Below are positions 1 to 8,045 of a stretch of 64,000 nucleotides of DNA, piece after piece. The notes under the pieces are model-generated. The model ran no database searches, was not told where the DNA came from, and was given only the letters and a program-made list of their open reading frames with translations. The stretch spans positions 62,001-126,000 of the forward strand of contig CAWFFB010000037.1 in the NCBI GenBank assembly GCA_963814975.1, written 5' to 3'. Origin of the DNA: CAVUXJ01 sp963814975 (GTDB lineage Bacteria > Acidobacteriota > Vicinamibacteria > Vicinamibacterales > CAVVIG01). The translations under genes were made by a program, and so were the position numbers. The number at the start of each line of letters is the position of its first letter. Position 1 is the first letter of the stretch.

Positions 1-71
1 GCGCGGTTGCGGACATACCACTCGACGAGGGCCTCGCGAGGGAATGTCGACACGTTCGTCGATCGAAGCAT
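1..71 (-). CDS. Partial N-terminus, possible EgtB/SenA-like DinB-domain protein
   Basis: The first 71 bases read on the minus strand as an open frame starting with ATG at 71 and running off the window edge. It gives about 23 residues, containing a stretch like ALVEWYVRNR. I associate this pattern (EALVxWYxRNRxR) with the N-terminal DinB-like domain of EgtB/SenA-type nonheme iron enzymes, which make sulfoxide or selenoneine precursors from histidine betaine. Only the first residues are visible, so the domain and the catalytic FGE-sulfatase part cannot be checked. The assignment rests on pattern memory. Confidence 0.35.
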   Translation of the reverse strand, partial: MLRSTNVSTFPREALVEWYVRNR

Positions 72-196
72 AATGGAGGCCGCATCGGGCAGCCTATCTG
101 AGCTGTTGAGTCTTGGGCGTGGCAAACCAGACATTCGAGTAAGTAACGTTCACCCTCTCGAGCTTCAGTCTCAAGGCTTCCAGTGGCCGCGGCAAT

Positions 197-222
197 GAGA
201 CTTGAGAGTTGCGACTTGAGGG
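197..222. repeat. Short 'gagacttgag' intergenic repeat copy
   Basis: The stretch reads gagacttgagagttgcgact then tgaggg, which is two imperfect copies of the gagacttgag unit. The same words recur at 22337-22400 (opposite orientation) and 39126-39158. It lies just downstream of the 3' end of the UBP zinc-finger gene. Confidence 0.35.
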
Positions 223-233
223 TTACGGCGGCG

Positions 234-506
234 CTAGTACTCCGCGAACGCCTCGTCGGGATAGCAATAGAGCCAACGCTCGCCGGGCTCGGCGGACGCT
301 ACGACCGGGTGGCTGGTTGCGCGGGCATGGGCGGATGCGTGCCGGTTAGGCGACGAATCGCAGCACAGGGTCGTCTCGCACGTCTGGCAGGTCCGCAGGT
401 GCATCCATTTTGCGCCGATCTTCACGCAGGCATCGCAGACGCGCTGCTTCGCGTGCTTCACGGTTTTGATGCTGTCGATGTGTGTGCAGGTACTGGCGTC
501 GCTCAT
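234..506 (-). CDS. UBP-type zinc finger protein
   Basis: This 90-residue protein is almost entirely a UBP-type (ZnF-UBP) zinc finger. Ligand candidates are C7, H9, C24, C27, C40, C43, C48/C49, H56, H60 and H66, with the family signature CCDSSPNRHA near residue 50. In eukaryotes the fold binds the ubiquitin C-terminus; the role of these stand-alone bacterial versions is unknown. The start codon overlaps the stop of the upstream DUF5996 gene by four bases (ATGA at 503-506), so the two are translationally coupled. The length is normal for bacterial family members. Confidence 0.85.
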   Translation of the reverse strand: MSDASTCTHIDSIKTVKHAKQRVCDACVKIGAKWMHLRTCQTCETTLCCDSSPNRHASAHARATSHPVVASAEPGERWLYCYPDEAFAEY

Positions 507-1432
507 TGGGTAGCCCTCCCGGCGGCGCGCGCCGCCGGGCGTTCCAGTTCGGCGCGGTTCCAGCTGCCCAGCGCGGCGCCGGCCTCATATGTACTTTGCA
601 GGAACTGAAGCAGGGTGTCGCGCGGGGATGCGGCCCGCCGCACATCGTCGTACTTCAATATGAACTCGCTGAAATCCGCGCTGTAGAACGCGGCGGCCGG
701 CTCGACGTGCGCGTCCTTGAAGCCGGCCGGCTCCGGCGCCGCGTACGCGTAGAACGCCGGCTCCGCGATGGTGCCGCTGCCTGGCCAGAAGCCCGCACTG
801 ATGACTTCGTGCGAGTACCCCTCGCGCGTGATCGCATCGGCGTCCGGCCGCTCCGGCGCGCGGCGTCCGCTGAAGCGTGTGACCGCGAGATCGAACCCTC
901 CCCACCAGAAGTGGACCGGACTGGACTTCCCGATGAATCCGCCGCGAAATTCCTGCAGGACGGTGTCGACCTGCACCAGAGCGCGCCACCATCGGTGCGC
1001 AGCGTCCGCGTCGTAGGCCCCGTGCACGCGATCCTCGCTGAATCGAATCGGCTCCGGCACCTCGACCGGCATCGGCCAGATGTGCACGCGGATGTGCATG
1101 TCGTCGAGCGCGCGCCTGAAGATGTCGAAGAAATCGGCGACCATGCACGGCCGGAGGGCGATCGTGTGGCGACGTCCGTCGCTCACCTCGATCGTGAGCG
1201 TATGGTCGATGAAGTCGAACACGATCTCGAAGGCACCCTCGCCGTACGGAATCGGCGAGGTGGTCAGACCGCGCGCCGTCACATAGAGGGCGACGCCCCA
1301 CCAGTGGTTGATGCGAGGCCCGAGCGCGAGCCGAACCTTTCCAACCATCTGCGTCCACATATGCAACGACGCGCAGGTGGCGGGCCAGGCTGCGGAGGAA
1401 AGCGCGGGCCAGGTGGTGTCGTCGGCCGCCAT
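503..1432 (-). CDS. DUF5996 family protein
   Basis: This 309-residue protein opens with a WPALSSAAWPATCASLHMWT-like segment. It then has the family core around residues 30-70 (VGKVRLALGPRINHWW, YVTARGLTTSPIPYG), which I recognise as DUF5996. No signal peptide or membrane segment is visible, so it is probably cytosolic. The function is unknown; it is a widespread bacterial family. It is the first gene of a two-gene minus-strand unit with the UBP zinc-finger protein (4-bp overlap), which suggests the two act together. Confidence 0.85.
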   Translation of the reverse strand: MAADDTTWPALSSAAWPATCASLHMWTQMVGKVRLALGPRINHWWGVALYVTARGLTTSPIPYGEGAFEIVFDFIDHTLTIEVSDGRRHTIALRPCMVADFFDIFRRALDDMHIRVHIWPMPVEVPEPIRFSEDRVHGAYDADAAHRWWRALVQVDTVLQEFRGGFIGKSSPVHFWWGGFDLAVTRFSGRRAPERPDADAITREGYSHEVISAGFWPGSGTIAEPAFYAYAAPEPAGFKDAHVEPAAAFYSADFSEFILKYDDVRRAASPRDTLLQFLQSTYEAGAALGSWNRAELERPAARAAGRATQ

Positions 1433-1630
1433 CCAGTCATTGTAGCGAATCGCACAGCAGGGATCGCAAGCCCGGCCGCAAGCTACTGTCGAGCCGCATC
1501 AAGGGCGACCGTCGACGGCGTTTCGACCTCGATGTAACTGATTGATGAACTATGATCGAACGACGGGCAGACAGCCTCCCGCAGGGTCGAGGTTTCCCGA
1601 CGGCCCCCTTACCAGCGAGGAGGACACTGA

Positions 1631-2275
1631 ATGTTGGGCACACGGAGCGGCTGGGTGAGTCTGTTGATCGCGGCTGCCTTGCCGATCTCCTCGTGCCGGC
1701 GCGACATCCCCGTTCCCGACTCGCCCCCGGCAACCGCCGAATCCCCCACCAATGCGCCCGCGACCGAGCGCGTCGTCGGGCCGCTGTCGGCCGCGGACGC
1801 GGAGGCGCTGGCGACGATGAATGATCGGATCAAGGACTATATCGCCCTTCACCAGAAGCTGGAGCGCACGCTTCCCGCCGTGCCAACAGAGGCGACTCCC
1901 CAGCAGATCGATCAGAACCAGCGTGCATTGGAGAAACTCGTCCGCGACAACCGCGCCACCGCGAAGCCTGGCGACATCTTCACGCCGGCGGCGCAACCGG
2001 TGATCAAGCGGCTGCTTGCCGCGGTGTTCGGAGGCCCAGACGGCAAGCAGTTGAAGGCGTCGATCATGGACGAGAATCCGGTCGGGATCACACTCGCCGT
2101 CAACGCACGGTACCCCGACATCGTTCCGCTTTCCAGCGTGCCGCCGGAGGTGCTGCAAACCCTGCCGAAGCTGCCCGAGGAACTGCAGTACCGGTTCGTC
2201 GGAAACCGGATGATCATCCTGGATGCCCATGCGCACGTGGTCGCTGATTTCATCGAAGACGCTCTGCCCAACTAG
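1631..2275 (+). CDS. Hypothetical lipoprotein
   Basis: This 214-residue protein has a lipoprotein signal (hydrophobic run LLIAAALPISSC, lipidation at C22), then a Pro/Ala/Thr-rich linker and a helical, charged domain (about residues 55-214). I do not recognise the family. The start is well supported by gaggagg at 1617-1623, eight bases before the ATG. It sits 13 bp upstream of a secreted metallophosphoesterase on the same strand, so the two are likely co-transcribed and both act outside the cytoplasmic membrane. Confidence 0.75.
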   Translation: MLGTRSGWVSLLIAAALPISSCRRDIPVPDSPPATAESPTNAPATERVVGPLSAADAEALATMNDRIKDYIALHQKLERTLPAVPTEATPQQIDQNQRALEKLVRDNRATAKPGDIFTPAAQPVIKRLLAAVFGGPDGKQLKASIMDENPVGITLAVNARYPDIVPLSSVPPEVLQTLPKLPEELQYRFVGNRMIILDAHAHVVADFIEDALPN

Positions 2276-2288
2276 TCACCGAGGTCCT

Positions 2289-3215
2289 ATGCGCCCGCGT
2301 CCCGCGTTCCTTGTTCTTGTGTTCACGCTGCTCCTGCCCGGGACGGCGGTTCGCGATGCCGTTGATTTCGGTCCCGGCGGGAGCCTCGTCCACGCCCAGC
2401 AAACGCCGTCAACCGAAGTAGCGGTCCCATTGCCCAACCGGGACGGCTCGTTCAAGTTTGCGGTTCTCGGCGATTTCGGGACAGGTGACAAGCCGCAGTA
2501 CCAGCTGGCGGAGCAGATGTTCGCCGTCTACAAGAAGTTCAAGTACGACTCCGTGCTGCTCGTCGGGGACAACTTGTACGGAGCGCAGCGCCCGCAGGAC
2601 TTCCGGAGCAAGTTCGAGGTGCCGTACAAACCACTCCTCGATGGCGGCGTGAAGTTCTACGCGTCGCTGGGCAATCACGACGCGCGCGAGCAGCGGTACT
2701 ACAAGCCGTTCAACATGGAAGGCCAGCTGTACTACACGTTCAATCCGAGGCCGGACATCCGCTTCTTCGCCCTCGAAAGCACTTACCCGGTGCCGGAGCA
2801 GTTTCAGTGGCTCGAGAAGGAGCTCAAGGCGTCGGGCAGCGAGTGGAAGATTGCCTTCTTCCACCACCCGCTGTACTCATCGGGCGACCGCCATGGCTCG
2901 GATATCCGCCTGCGCGAGGTGCTCGAGCCTCTCTTCCTCAAGTACAACGTCAGCGTGGTCCTCACGGGGCACGACCACTTCTACGAGCGCGTCAAGCCGC
3001 AGAAGGGCATCACCTATTTCGTGGCCGGATCGGGAGGTCAACTTCGGGCAGGCAACATCGACCAGCAGTCGGGCCTAACTGCCAAAGGTTTCGATACCGA
3101 CCTGGCGTTCATGGTTGCCGAGATCGTCGGCGATCAGATGTACTTCAACGCGATCTCGCGCACCGGGCGGATTGTCGATTCAGGCGCGATCACGCGCCGC
3201 AAACTCGTCCCCTGA
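2289..3215 (+). CDS. Secreted metallophosphoesterase (calcineurin-like)
   Basis: This 308-residue exported hydrolase has an N-terminal signal segment (residues 1-37, ending VHAQQ). All the metal-binding blocks of the calcineurin-like/purple acid phosphatase superfamily are present in order: GDFGTGD (D62), GDN (D94-N95), GNHD (N129-H130), FHHP (H192-H193) and GHDH (H228, H230). It probably hydrolyses phosphate mono- or diesters in the periplasm; the true substrate is unknown. The ATG at 2289 is preceded by gaggtc and lies 13 bp after the lipoprotein gene. An upstream in-frame ATG at 2223 would only add residues overlapping that gene. Confidence 0.9.
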   Translation: MRPRPAFLVLVFTLLLPGTAVRDAVDFGPGGSLVHAQQTPSTEVAVPLPNRDGSFKFAVLGDFGTGDKPQYQLAEQMFAVYKKFKYDSVLLVGDNLYGAQRPQDFRSKFEVPYKPLLDGGVKFYASLGNHDAREQRYYKPFNMEGQLYYTFNPRPDIRFFALESTYPVPEQFQWLEKELKASGSEWKIAFFHHPLYSSGDRHGSDIRLREVLEPLFLKYNVSVVLTGHDHFYERVKPQKGITYFVAGSGGQLRAGNIDQQSGLTAKGFDTDLAFMVAEIVGDQMYFNAISRTGRIVDSGAITRRKLVP

Positions 3216-3250
3216 ACAATCGCCTTTTCACCGTTCACACGATCCCCACG

Positions 3251-3490
3251 ATGGCCCGCGGATTCGAGAGCAAGGACGTCGAGTTTCAACAGGCTGAAGC
3301 GGAGCGGCCGAAAGAACGGAAGCCGGCGTTGACGCATCTCGAACGCCAGACGCAGGACAGGCGGCGGACCGTCGCGATGGCGTTGACCAACGCTCGCGCG
3401 GAGCTGGCGGCGGCGACGAATCCGAGACATCGGGAGATGTTGAAGCAGGCGATCGCGGCCCTGGAAGAGCAGCTTGCTTCTCGCGATTAA
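3251..3490 (+). CDS. Small coiled-coil hypothetical protein
   Basis: This 79-residue charged protein is rich in Glu, Arg, Lys and Gln, with heptad-like helical stretches (about residues 25-79, RRTVAMALTNARAELAAATN and onward). It has no signal peptide, cysteines or known motif. It lies 35 bp downstream of the metallophosphoesterase on the same strand, with no obvious ribosome site. Compositional bias and codon pattern look real, but the function is unknown. Confidence 0.6.
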   Translation: MARGFESKDVEFQQAEAERPKERKPALTHLERQTQDRRRTVAMALTNARAELAAATNPRHREMLKQAIAALEEQLASRD

Positions 3491-3520
3491 CGGCCCGCGG
3501 CTGCTAGGACAATCCGAAAA

Positions 3521-3575
3521 TCTGAAGTCGCAAACCTGACGTTCGATCAGACTTCAGGTTTCAGCGTTGAGACTC
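3521..3575. repeat. Intergenic repeat with competing inverted pairings
   Basis: Between two convergent genes, ctgaagtc (3522-3529) can pair with gacttcag (3550-3557), and aaacctga (3532-3539) can pair with tcaggttt (3554-3561). The words match the 'gaagtct/agacttcagg/ttcaggttt' vocabulary of the repeats at 22337-22557 and 39126-39158. It may also serve as a weak bidirectional terminator. Confidence 0.4.
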
Positions 3576-3590
3576 TTGCCAAGCCAGGCG

Positions 3591-3938
3591 TCACGTCTGG
3601 ATCTCGACGCGTCCGCCACGTGCGCGAAATCCCTCGATCAGCTTGTCGAGATCATGCCGCAACTCGCCCACGAGCCACTGGCCGTTGACGATCTTCAGCA
3701 CGGCGACCTCGCTGAGCTCGCGATCCAGTGCTTCGAACAATTGCTCGCGGGAACGTCCGGTATACCTCGCTGGAGGTTCGCCCTCGTCCGACCATGTCTC
3801 CGCGGCATCGACGGGATCTTCAAGCTGTGGCCCGGTCACCCCGGCATCCAGGCACTGCATGTAGAGCCGGTCGCATGCCAGCTCGAACTCGCGGGGCTGC
3901 GGGTCCTTCCGGAGCAGGAGAAAATCACGGCGGTTCAT
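3591..3938 (-). CDS. Hypothetical protein, 115 residues
   Basis: This short cytosolic-looking protein starts MNRRDFLLLRKDPQPREFEL. It contains a Cys/Met-containing helix (ELACDRLYMQCLDA), a DxAETW segment and a C-terminal acidic/basic helix ending RVEIQT. I do not recognise a family. The ATG at 3938 is chosen over longer open-frame starts because the upstream extension has the composition of non-coding DNA. It lies just downstream of the FAD-subunit gene on the same strand (38 bp) and may be the last gene of that operon. Confidence 0.6.
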   Translation of the reverse strand: MNRRDFLLLRKDPQPREFELACDRLYMQCLDAGVTGPQLEDPVDAAETWSDEGEPPARYTGRSREQLFEALDRELSEVAVLKIVNGQWLVGELRHDLDKLIEGFRARGGRVEIQT

Positions 3939-3976
3939 GGCTCGAGGCTCGAACGCGGCGGAAGTTGCATCTGCAG

Positions 3977-4967
3977 TCAGGCCCGACCGGACAATTCGAC
4001 GAGCGTCCGCCGGACGACCCCTTTCGTCAGCGGAACCTTGTACGCATTCCTGGCAAGCGGGCGCGCGCCGGCGACGGCCGTCTCGGCGGCTTTCACGGCG
4101 AGCTCCGGCGTCATCTGCTGACCAGCCAGCATGCGTTCCACCTCCGGCAGCCGCCAGGGGATGGGCGCCACGCCGCCGAGGACGATTCGCGCGTTGCGGC
4201 ACACATCACGGTCCATCTCCAGCACGATCGCCGCGCTCACGACGGCGTGCGTCCATGCTTCGCGATCGAGCACCTTGTGATACGTGCTGCGAGTACCGGG
4301 GCGCGCCGCCGGAATCCGAACCGACGCCAGCACATCCTCGGGGCCCAGGACATTCTCGCGGGCGGAATTCTCGCGCGGCAGCACGAAGAACTCGGCGGCC
4401 GGCACCAGCCGCTCGCCCGAGGGCCCGATAATGCGAAAGGTCGCGCCGAGCGCGACGAGCGCCGGCGCCGTGTCCGACGGATGGACGATGTAGCTCGGAC
4501 CGCCGCCGAAGATCGCATGGAACTGATTCTCTCCGGTGGCGGAGAAACAGGTCTTCCCGCCGTTCTTGAAGCAGGGAAAATCATTCCGGAAATACCAGCA
4601 CCAGGGACGCTGGCAGACATTGCCCGCCAAGCGTGCCGACGTTCCTGATTTGCGGAGTGGCGACGCTGCCGGCCGCTTCCGCCAGCACGCCGTAGTCCTG
4701 GCGCACGATCGGGTGCTGGCTCAGCGCGTCCAGCGTGATCAGACCGCCGATGTCGAGCCCGCCGGCTGCCTTCGTTACCCGATCGAGTCCCTTGATGGTC
4801 TTCAGGTTGATGACCACGTCGGGTGTGATGATGCGCTCCTTCGCGATCACGAGCAGGTCGCTGCCGCCGCCGGCGAACGACGCCTCGCGGCCGTCGCGGC
4901 GGGCCTGTTCGGCGAGTGTCACCGCGTGCTTGAGATCGCGAGCGTTGGCGTTGGCAAAATCCTTCAT
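3977..4967 (-). pseudogene. FAD-binding subunit of xanthine dehydrogenase/CO dehydrogenase family, frameshifted
   Basis: This is the medium (FAD, CoxM/CutM-like) subunit of a molybdenum hydroxylase, which passes electrons from the iron-sulfur subunit to FAD. The N-terminal half (from ATG 4967) carries the FAD site FAGGGSDLL and ATPQIRNVGTLGG. The C-terminal half continues in another frame from NVCQRPWCWYFRND. The change of frame falls at the CCC run 4623-4625 on the plus strand: removing one base restores GGNVCQR. The 991-base length is one base over a multiple of three. The start overlaps the molybdopterin-subunit stop by four bases (ATGA). This is either a real frameshift mutation or a one-base sequence error. 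Confidence 0.85.
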
Positions 4968-7144
4968 GCGAGCGCTCCCAGAATCCTGTCGCGCGTGATG
5001 GGCAGATCCTTCATGCGAACGCCGATCGCGTTGAAGATCGCGTTGGCGACCGCGGCCGGCCCGAGAATATTGCCCGCTTCGCCGATGCTCTTCGCGCCGT
5101 ACGCCCCATAGCCGTCGTCGTTCTGGATGAAGGTCACTTCGATGTCGGGCGCGTCCCGGTGAGTGGGAATGCGGGCGCCGTAGAAACCGGCGTTCAACGG
5201 CTGTCCGTTGCGCCGGTCGTAGAGCAGTTCCTCGTGCAGCGCCTGACCGATGCCCATGATGGCGGCGCCCTTGATCTGGCTCTCGGCCGTCAGCGGATTG
5301 ATCAGCCGACCGCTGTCGTGGACGGCCACGTATTTCGAGACTCGCGTGTGGCCGAGCTCCGTGTCGACCTCGACTTCGACGAAATGCGCGGCGAAGGAGT
5401 TTCGGGTCAGCCCTTTCGGAAGGGTCGGATTGGGCGCCGCCGACGCGATCAGCACCGCGCCGTCCTTCGGCATGCCCTTTTCCGCGATCTGTTTCTTCAG
5501 ATCGCGAGCCGCCTCGACGATGGCGGTGCCGGTCATGATGGTCGTGCGACTGCCGGACTCGCCAACCGAATAGGGGCAGCGGTCGGTATCGCCCCAGACG
5601 AGCTCCACCTGGGAGAGCGGCAGGCCGAGCGCCTCGGCGGCAATCAGGTTCATCGTCGTTTTCGCGCCGGTGCCCACGTCCGTGACGCCGACGAACACCG
5701 TGTAGCGTCCCCGCGAATCGACCTGCGCGACCGCATTGCTGCGTCCGAGGCCCGCGCGAAACGCCATGAACGACACGCCGGCCCCGCGTTTGATCGGCCC
5801 CGCGTCCGACCCCGGTTGCGGGCGCCACCGCGCCTTCCAGTCGAAGATCTCGGCGCCCCGCCGGATGCACTCCTCGAGCGTGAAATTCGTGAAGGGTGCG
5901 TCCGCGGTCGGCCGGATCATGTTCTTCAGTATGAAGTCCACCGGGTCCATCTTCATCTTGTACGCGACGTCATCCATCATCGACTGGATGCCGAAGTACC
6001 CCTGCGGATACGCCGGGCCCCGAAAGTTCCCCGAGACCGTCCTGTTCGTGTAGACCGGGTGGATCACAGTCTCGATAGGGGCTTGATACAGCTCGTAGCC
6101 GGCGATGCCACCGGCATTCTTGCGGTACGGGCCCATGCCGCTATATCCACGCAGATGGATCGCGGTCAGCGTGCCATCGTTCTTGACGCCAACCTTGTAC
6201 GACTGGGTGGTGCTCCAACGCCCGTGAACGCCGATGAAGTCCTCTTTGCGCGACAGCTCCAGCTTCACCGGGGCCCCTGCTTCCTTCGCGAGCATCGCGG
6301 CAATCAGGTCGGCATCCTGGTTCTGGTTCTTGTTGCCGAAGTTGCCGCCCATGTAAAGGCAAACGACGCGAACCTTGTCGTCGGGGATCTCCAGATCCCG
6401 CGCGATGTCGTGGCGGCAATTGGCGATGCCGCCGGTCGGGGTGTACACCGTGAGCTTGTCGCCCTCCCACGCCGCGACCGCACAACGCGGCTCCATCTGG
6501 GCGTTGTGCTGGAACGCCGTCGTGTAGCGATCCTCGAAAATGCGGTCAGCGTCGCGGAACCCGGCTTCGACATCGCCGTGCTTCGTGCCGGTCGGCAGTG
6601 GTTCGTTGCGATTGTTCAAACAGAGGTTGCCCTCGGGCCAGATCTGGGCGGCGCCCGGCTTCAGCGCCTCCTCCGGATCGAGAACGAAGGGAAGCACCTC
6701 GTACTCAACAGCAATGAGCAGCAGGGCCTCCTCGGCCACGTGCCGATTGACCGCGGCGATGGCCGCGACCGGCTCGCCAACGAATCGAACCGGGTTGTTG
6801 AAGGCATAGCGGCGCTGCTTCGTGATCCGTTTCATCTCGTCGTTGTATTGGACGCCGCCGGCAATCGACCCCGCGCCCCACACGACCCGGCAATTCTCGT
6901 GCGTCAGCACCGCCCGGACGCCCGGCAGCGCCTTCGCTTTCGAGACATCGATGGACCGGATGCGCGCGTGCGGATGCGGGCTTCGCAGGACGCCCGCGAA
7001 CAGCATGCCCGGCAGCTGGACGTCGCGAGAGTACGTCGCTTTGCCGCTCACTCGTTCGGCCGCGTCGATCCTCGGCGTCGAACGGCCGACCGTCTCGAGG
7101 GACTTCATGGACGAGCGGTCCTGCGTGGCTGATTGCTGGCTCAT
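4964..7144 (-). CDS. Molybdopterin-binding subunit, xanthine dehydrogenase family
   Basis: This 726-residue catalytic subunit has an N-terminal a/b hammerhead domain (about residues 20-130, SGKATYSRDVQLPGMLF), then two molybdopterin-binding domains. Visible features include MGGNFGNKNQNQ, GESGSRTT and, near the C-terminus, KSIGEAG, whose Glu (about residue 689) is the expected catalytic base. The enzyme should hydroxylate an aldehyde or heterocycle using water; the substrate cannot be read. It has no signal peptide, but its partner iron-sulfur subunit has a Tat signal, so it may be exported by hitchhiking. It overlaps both neighbours by ATGA. Confidence 0.93.
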   Translation of the reverse strand: MSQQSATQDRSSMKSLETVGRSTPRIDAAERVSGKATYSRDVQLPGMLFAGVLRSPHPHARIRSIDVSKAKALPGVRAVLTHENCRVVWGAGSIAGGVQYNDEMKRITKQRRYAFNNPVRFVGEPVAAIAAVNRHVAEEALLLIAVEYEVLPFVLDPEEALKPGAAQIWPEGNLCLNNRNEPLPTGTKHGDVEAGFRDADRIFEDRYTTAFQHNAQMEPRCAVAAWEGDKLTVYTPTGGIANCRHDIARDLEIPDDKVRVVCLYMGGNFGNKNQNQDADLIAAMLAKEAGAPVKLELSRKEDFIGVHGRWSTTQSYKVGVKNDGTLTAIHLRGYSGMGPYRKNAGGIAGYELYQAPIETVIHPVYTNRTVSGNFRGPAYPQGYFGIQSMMDDVAYKMKMDPVDFILKNMIRPTADAPFTNFTLEECIRRGAEIFDWKARWRPQPGSDAGPIKRGAGVSFMAFRAGLGRSNAVAQVDSRGRYTVFVGVTDVGTGAKTTMNLIAAEALGLPLSQVELVWGDTDRCPYSVGESGSRTTIMTGTAIVEAARDLKKQIAEKGMPKDGAVLIASAAPNPTLPKGLTRNSFAAHFVEVEVDTELGHTRVSKYVAVHDSGRLINPLTAESQIKGAAIMGIGQALHEELLYDRRNGQPLNAGFYGARIPTHRDAPDIEVTFIQNDDGYGAYGAKSIGEAGNILGPAAVANAIFNAIGVRMKDLPITRDRILGALA

Positions 7145-7797
7145 TGCCCGCCTCCACGTGCCGAAGAACCAGTCGAGGGACGCGGGGCCGTACCGGCCGC
7201 GACGACCGCTTCGACGTACCGGTTGTAATTCGCGCAGCGGCATAGATTTCCGGTCATCGCCGCGCGCGCCTGATCGGCGGTCGGATGCGGGTTCGCACGC
7301 AGCAGGGCGGTGGCCGCCATCAGCTGACCCGACGTGCAGAAACCACACTGCGGCGCGTCGTGCTCGACGAACATCTGCTGCAGGCGGGTCAGCTGCCCGT
7401 TGCGTGCGAGCCCCTCGACGGTCTCGATCGACCGGCCGTCCATCCACACGGCCAGGTTGCTGCAGGAGTACACCGGTTTACCGTCCAGCAGGACCGTACA
7501 GGCACCGCACTCGCCGCGGTCGCAGCCGATCTTCGTGCCGGTCAGGCCCAGGTGATCGCGCAGCAACTCCGCCAGCGTCCACCGATCTTCGACCTCGACC
7601 CGCCGCGCGGTGCCGTTGAGGGTGAACCGAATCGCTGTGCGCGGGACCGGGACGGGCGATGCTGCCGGAGTCTGCGCCGCGATAGCCGTCTCTCCAGCGA
7701 GCGCTGGCAGGGCGGTTGTCACCACCAGGGCGGTTCCCGTGCCTTCGAGAAACTTGCGCCTCGAAATCTCCGGTTTCGGCTTGGACGAGTTCTTCAT
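7141..7797 (-). CDS. Tat-exported 2Fe-2S subunit, xanthine dehydrogenase family
   Basis: This 218-residue small subunit of the molybdenum hydroxylase begins with a Tat signal (SRRKFLEGTGTALVV, residues 12-26). The plant-type [2Fe-2S] site uses C92, C97, C100 and C112. The second, C-terminal cluster uses C151, C154, C186 and C188 (CGFC...CRC). Electrons pass from the molybdenum subunit through both clusters to FAD. It is the first gene of the operon, and its stop overlaps the large-subunit start. The upstream 250 bp contain the divergent control region shared with the NHL gene at 8046. Confidence 0.93.
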   Translation of the reverse strand: MKNSSKPKPEISRRKFLEGTGTALVVTTALPALAGETAIAAQTPAASPVPVPRTAIRFTLNGTARRVEVEDRWTLAELLRDHLGLTGTKIGCDRGECGACTVLLDGKPVYSCSNLAVWMDGRSIETVEGLARNGQLTRLQQMFVEHDAPQCGFCTSGQLMAATALLRANPHPTADQARAAMTGNLCRCANYNRYVEAVVAAGTAPRPSTGSSARGGGQ

Positions 7798-7987
7798 GTT
7801 GGCGTTCCCAGGTCGGGCCTCAAGATGGGTGAACGGCAAGATTGGCACATTTGACGCGAATATTCCAGCAAAGCTGGCGCTGGAAGGCGTCAGTTCAGGT
7901 GGAGTGCCGGGGCCCATGAAAGGGTACGACCGGCTGCGCCCAGCCCGGCGTTCCGGGACTAGTTCCCAGCGAGCGCCGGGGGTCGTA

Positions 7988-7993
7988 TATAAT
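7988..7993 (+). promoter_or_regulatory. Perfect -10 box candidate for the NHL gene
   Basis: A perfect tataat lies 53 bases before the ATG at 8046, in the only AT-rich patch of the divergent intergenic region. The matching -35 region (around 7964-7970) is weak. A strong gaggagg ribosome site follows shortly before the ATG. Confidence 0.35.
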
Positions 7994-8045
7994 CCGCTGA
8001 ACGATATCTGTTCTTCGAGCTCTGGGCTGGACAGAGGAGGCCGAG

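Noticed and set aside
5159..7132. A 657-residue plus-strand open frame
   Set aside because: It is antisense to the molybdopterin subunit and has no family signal.
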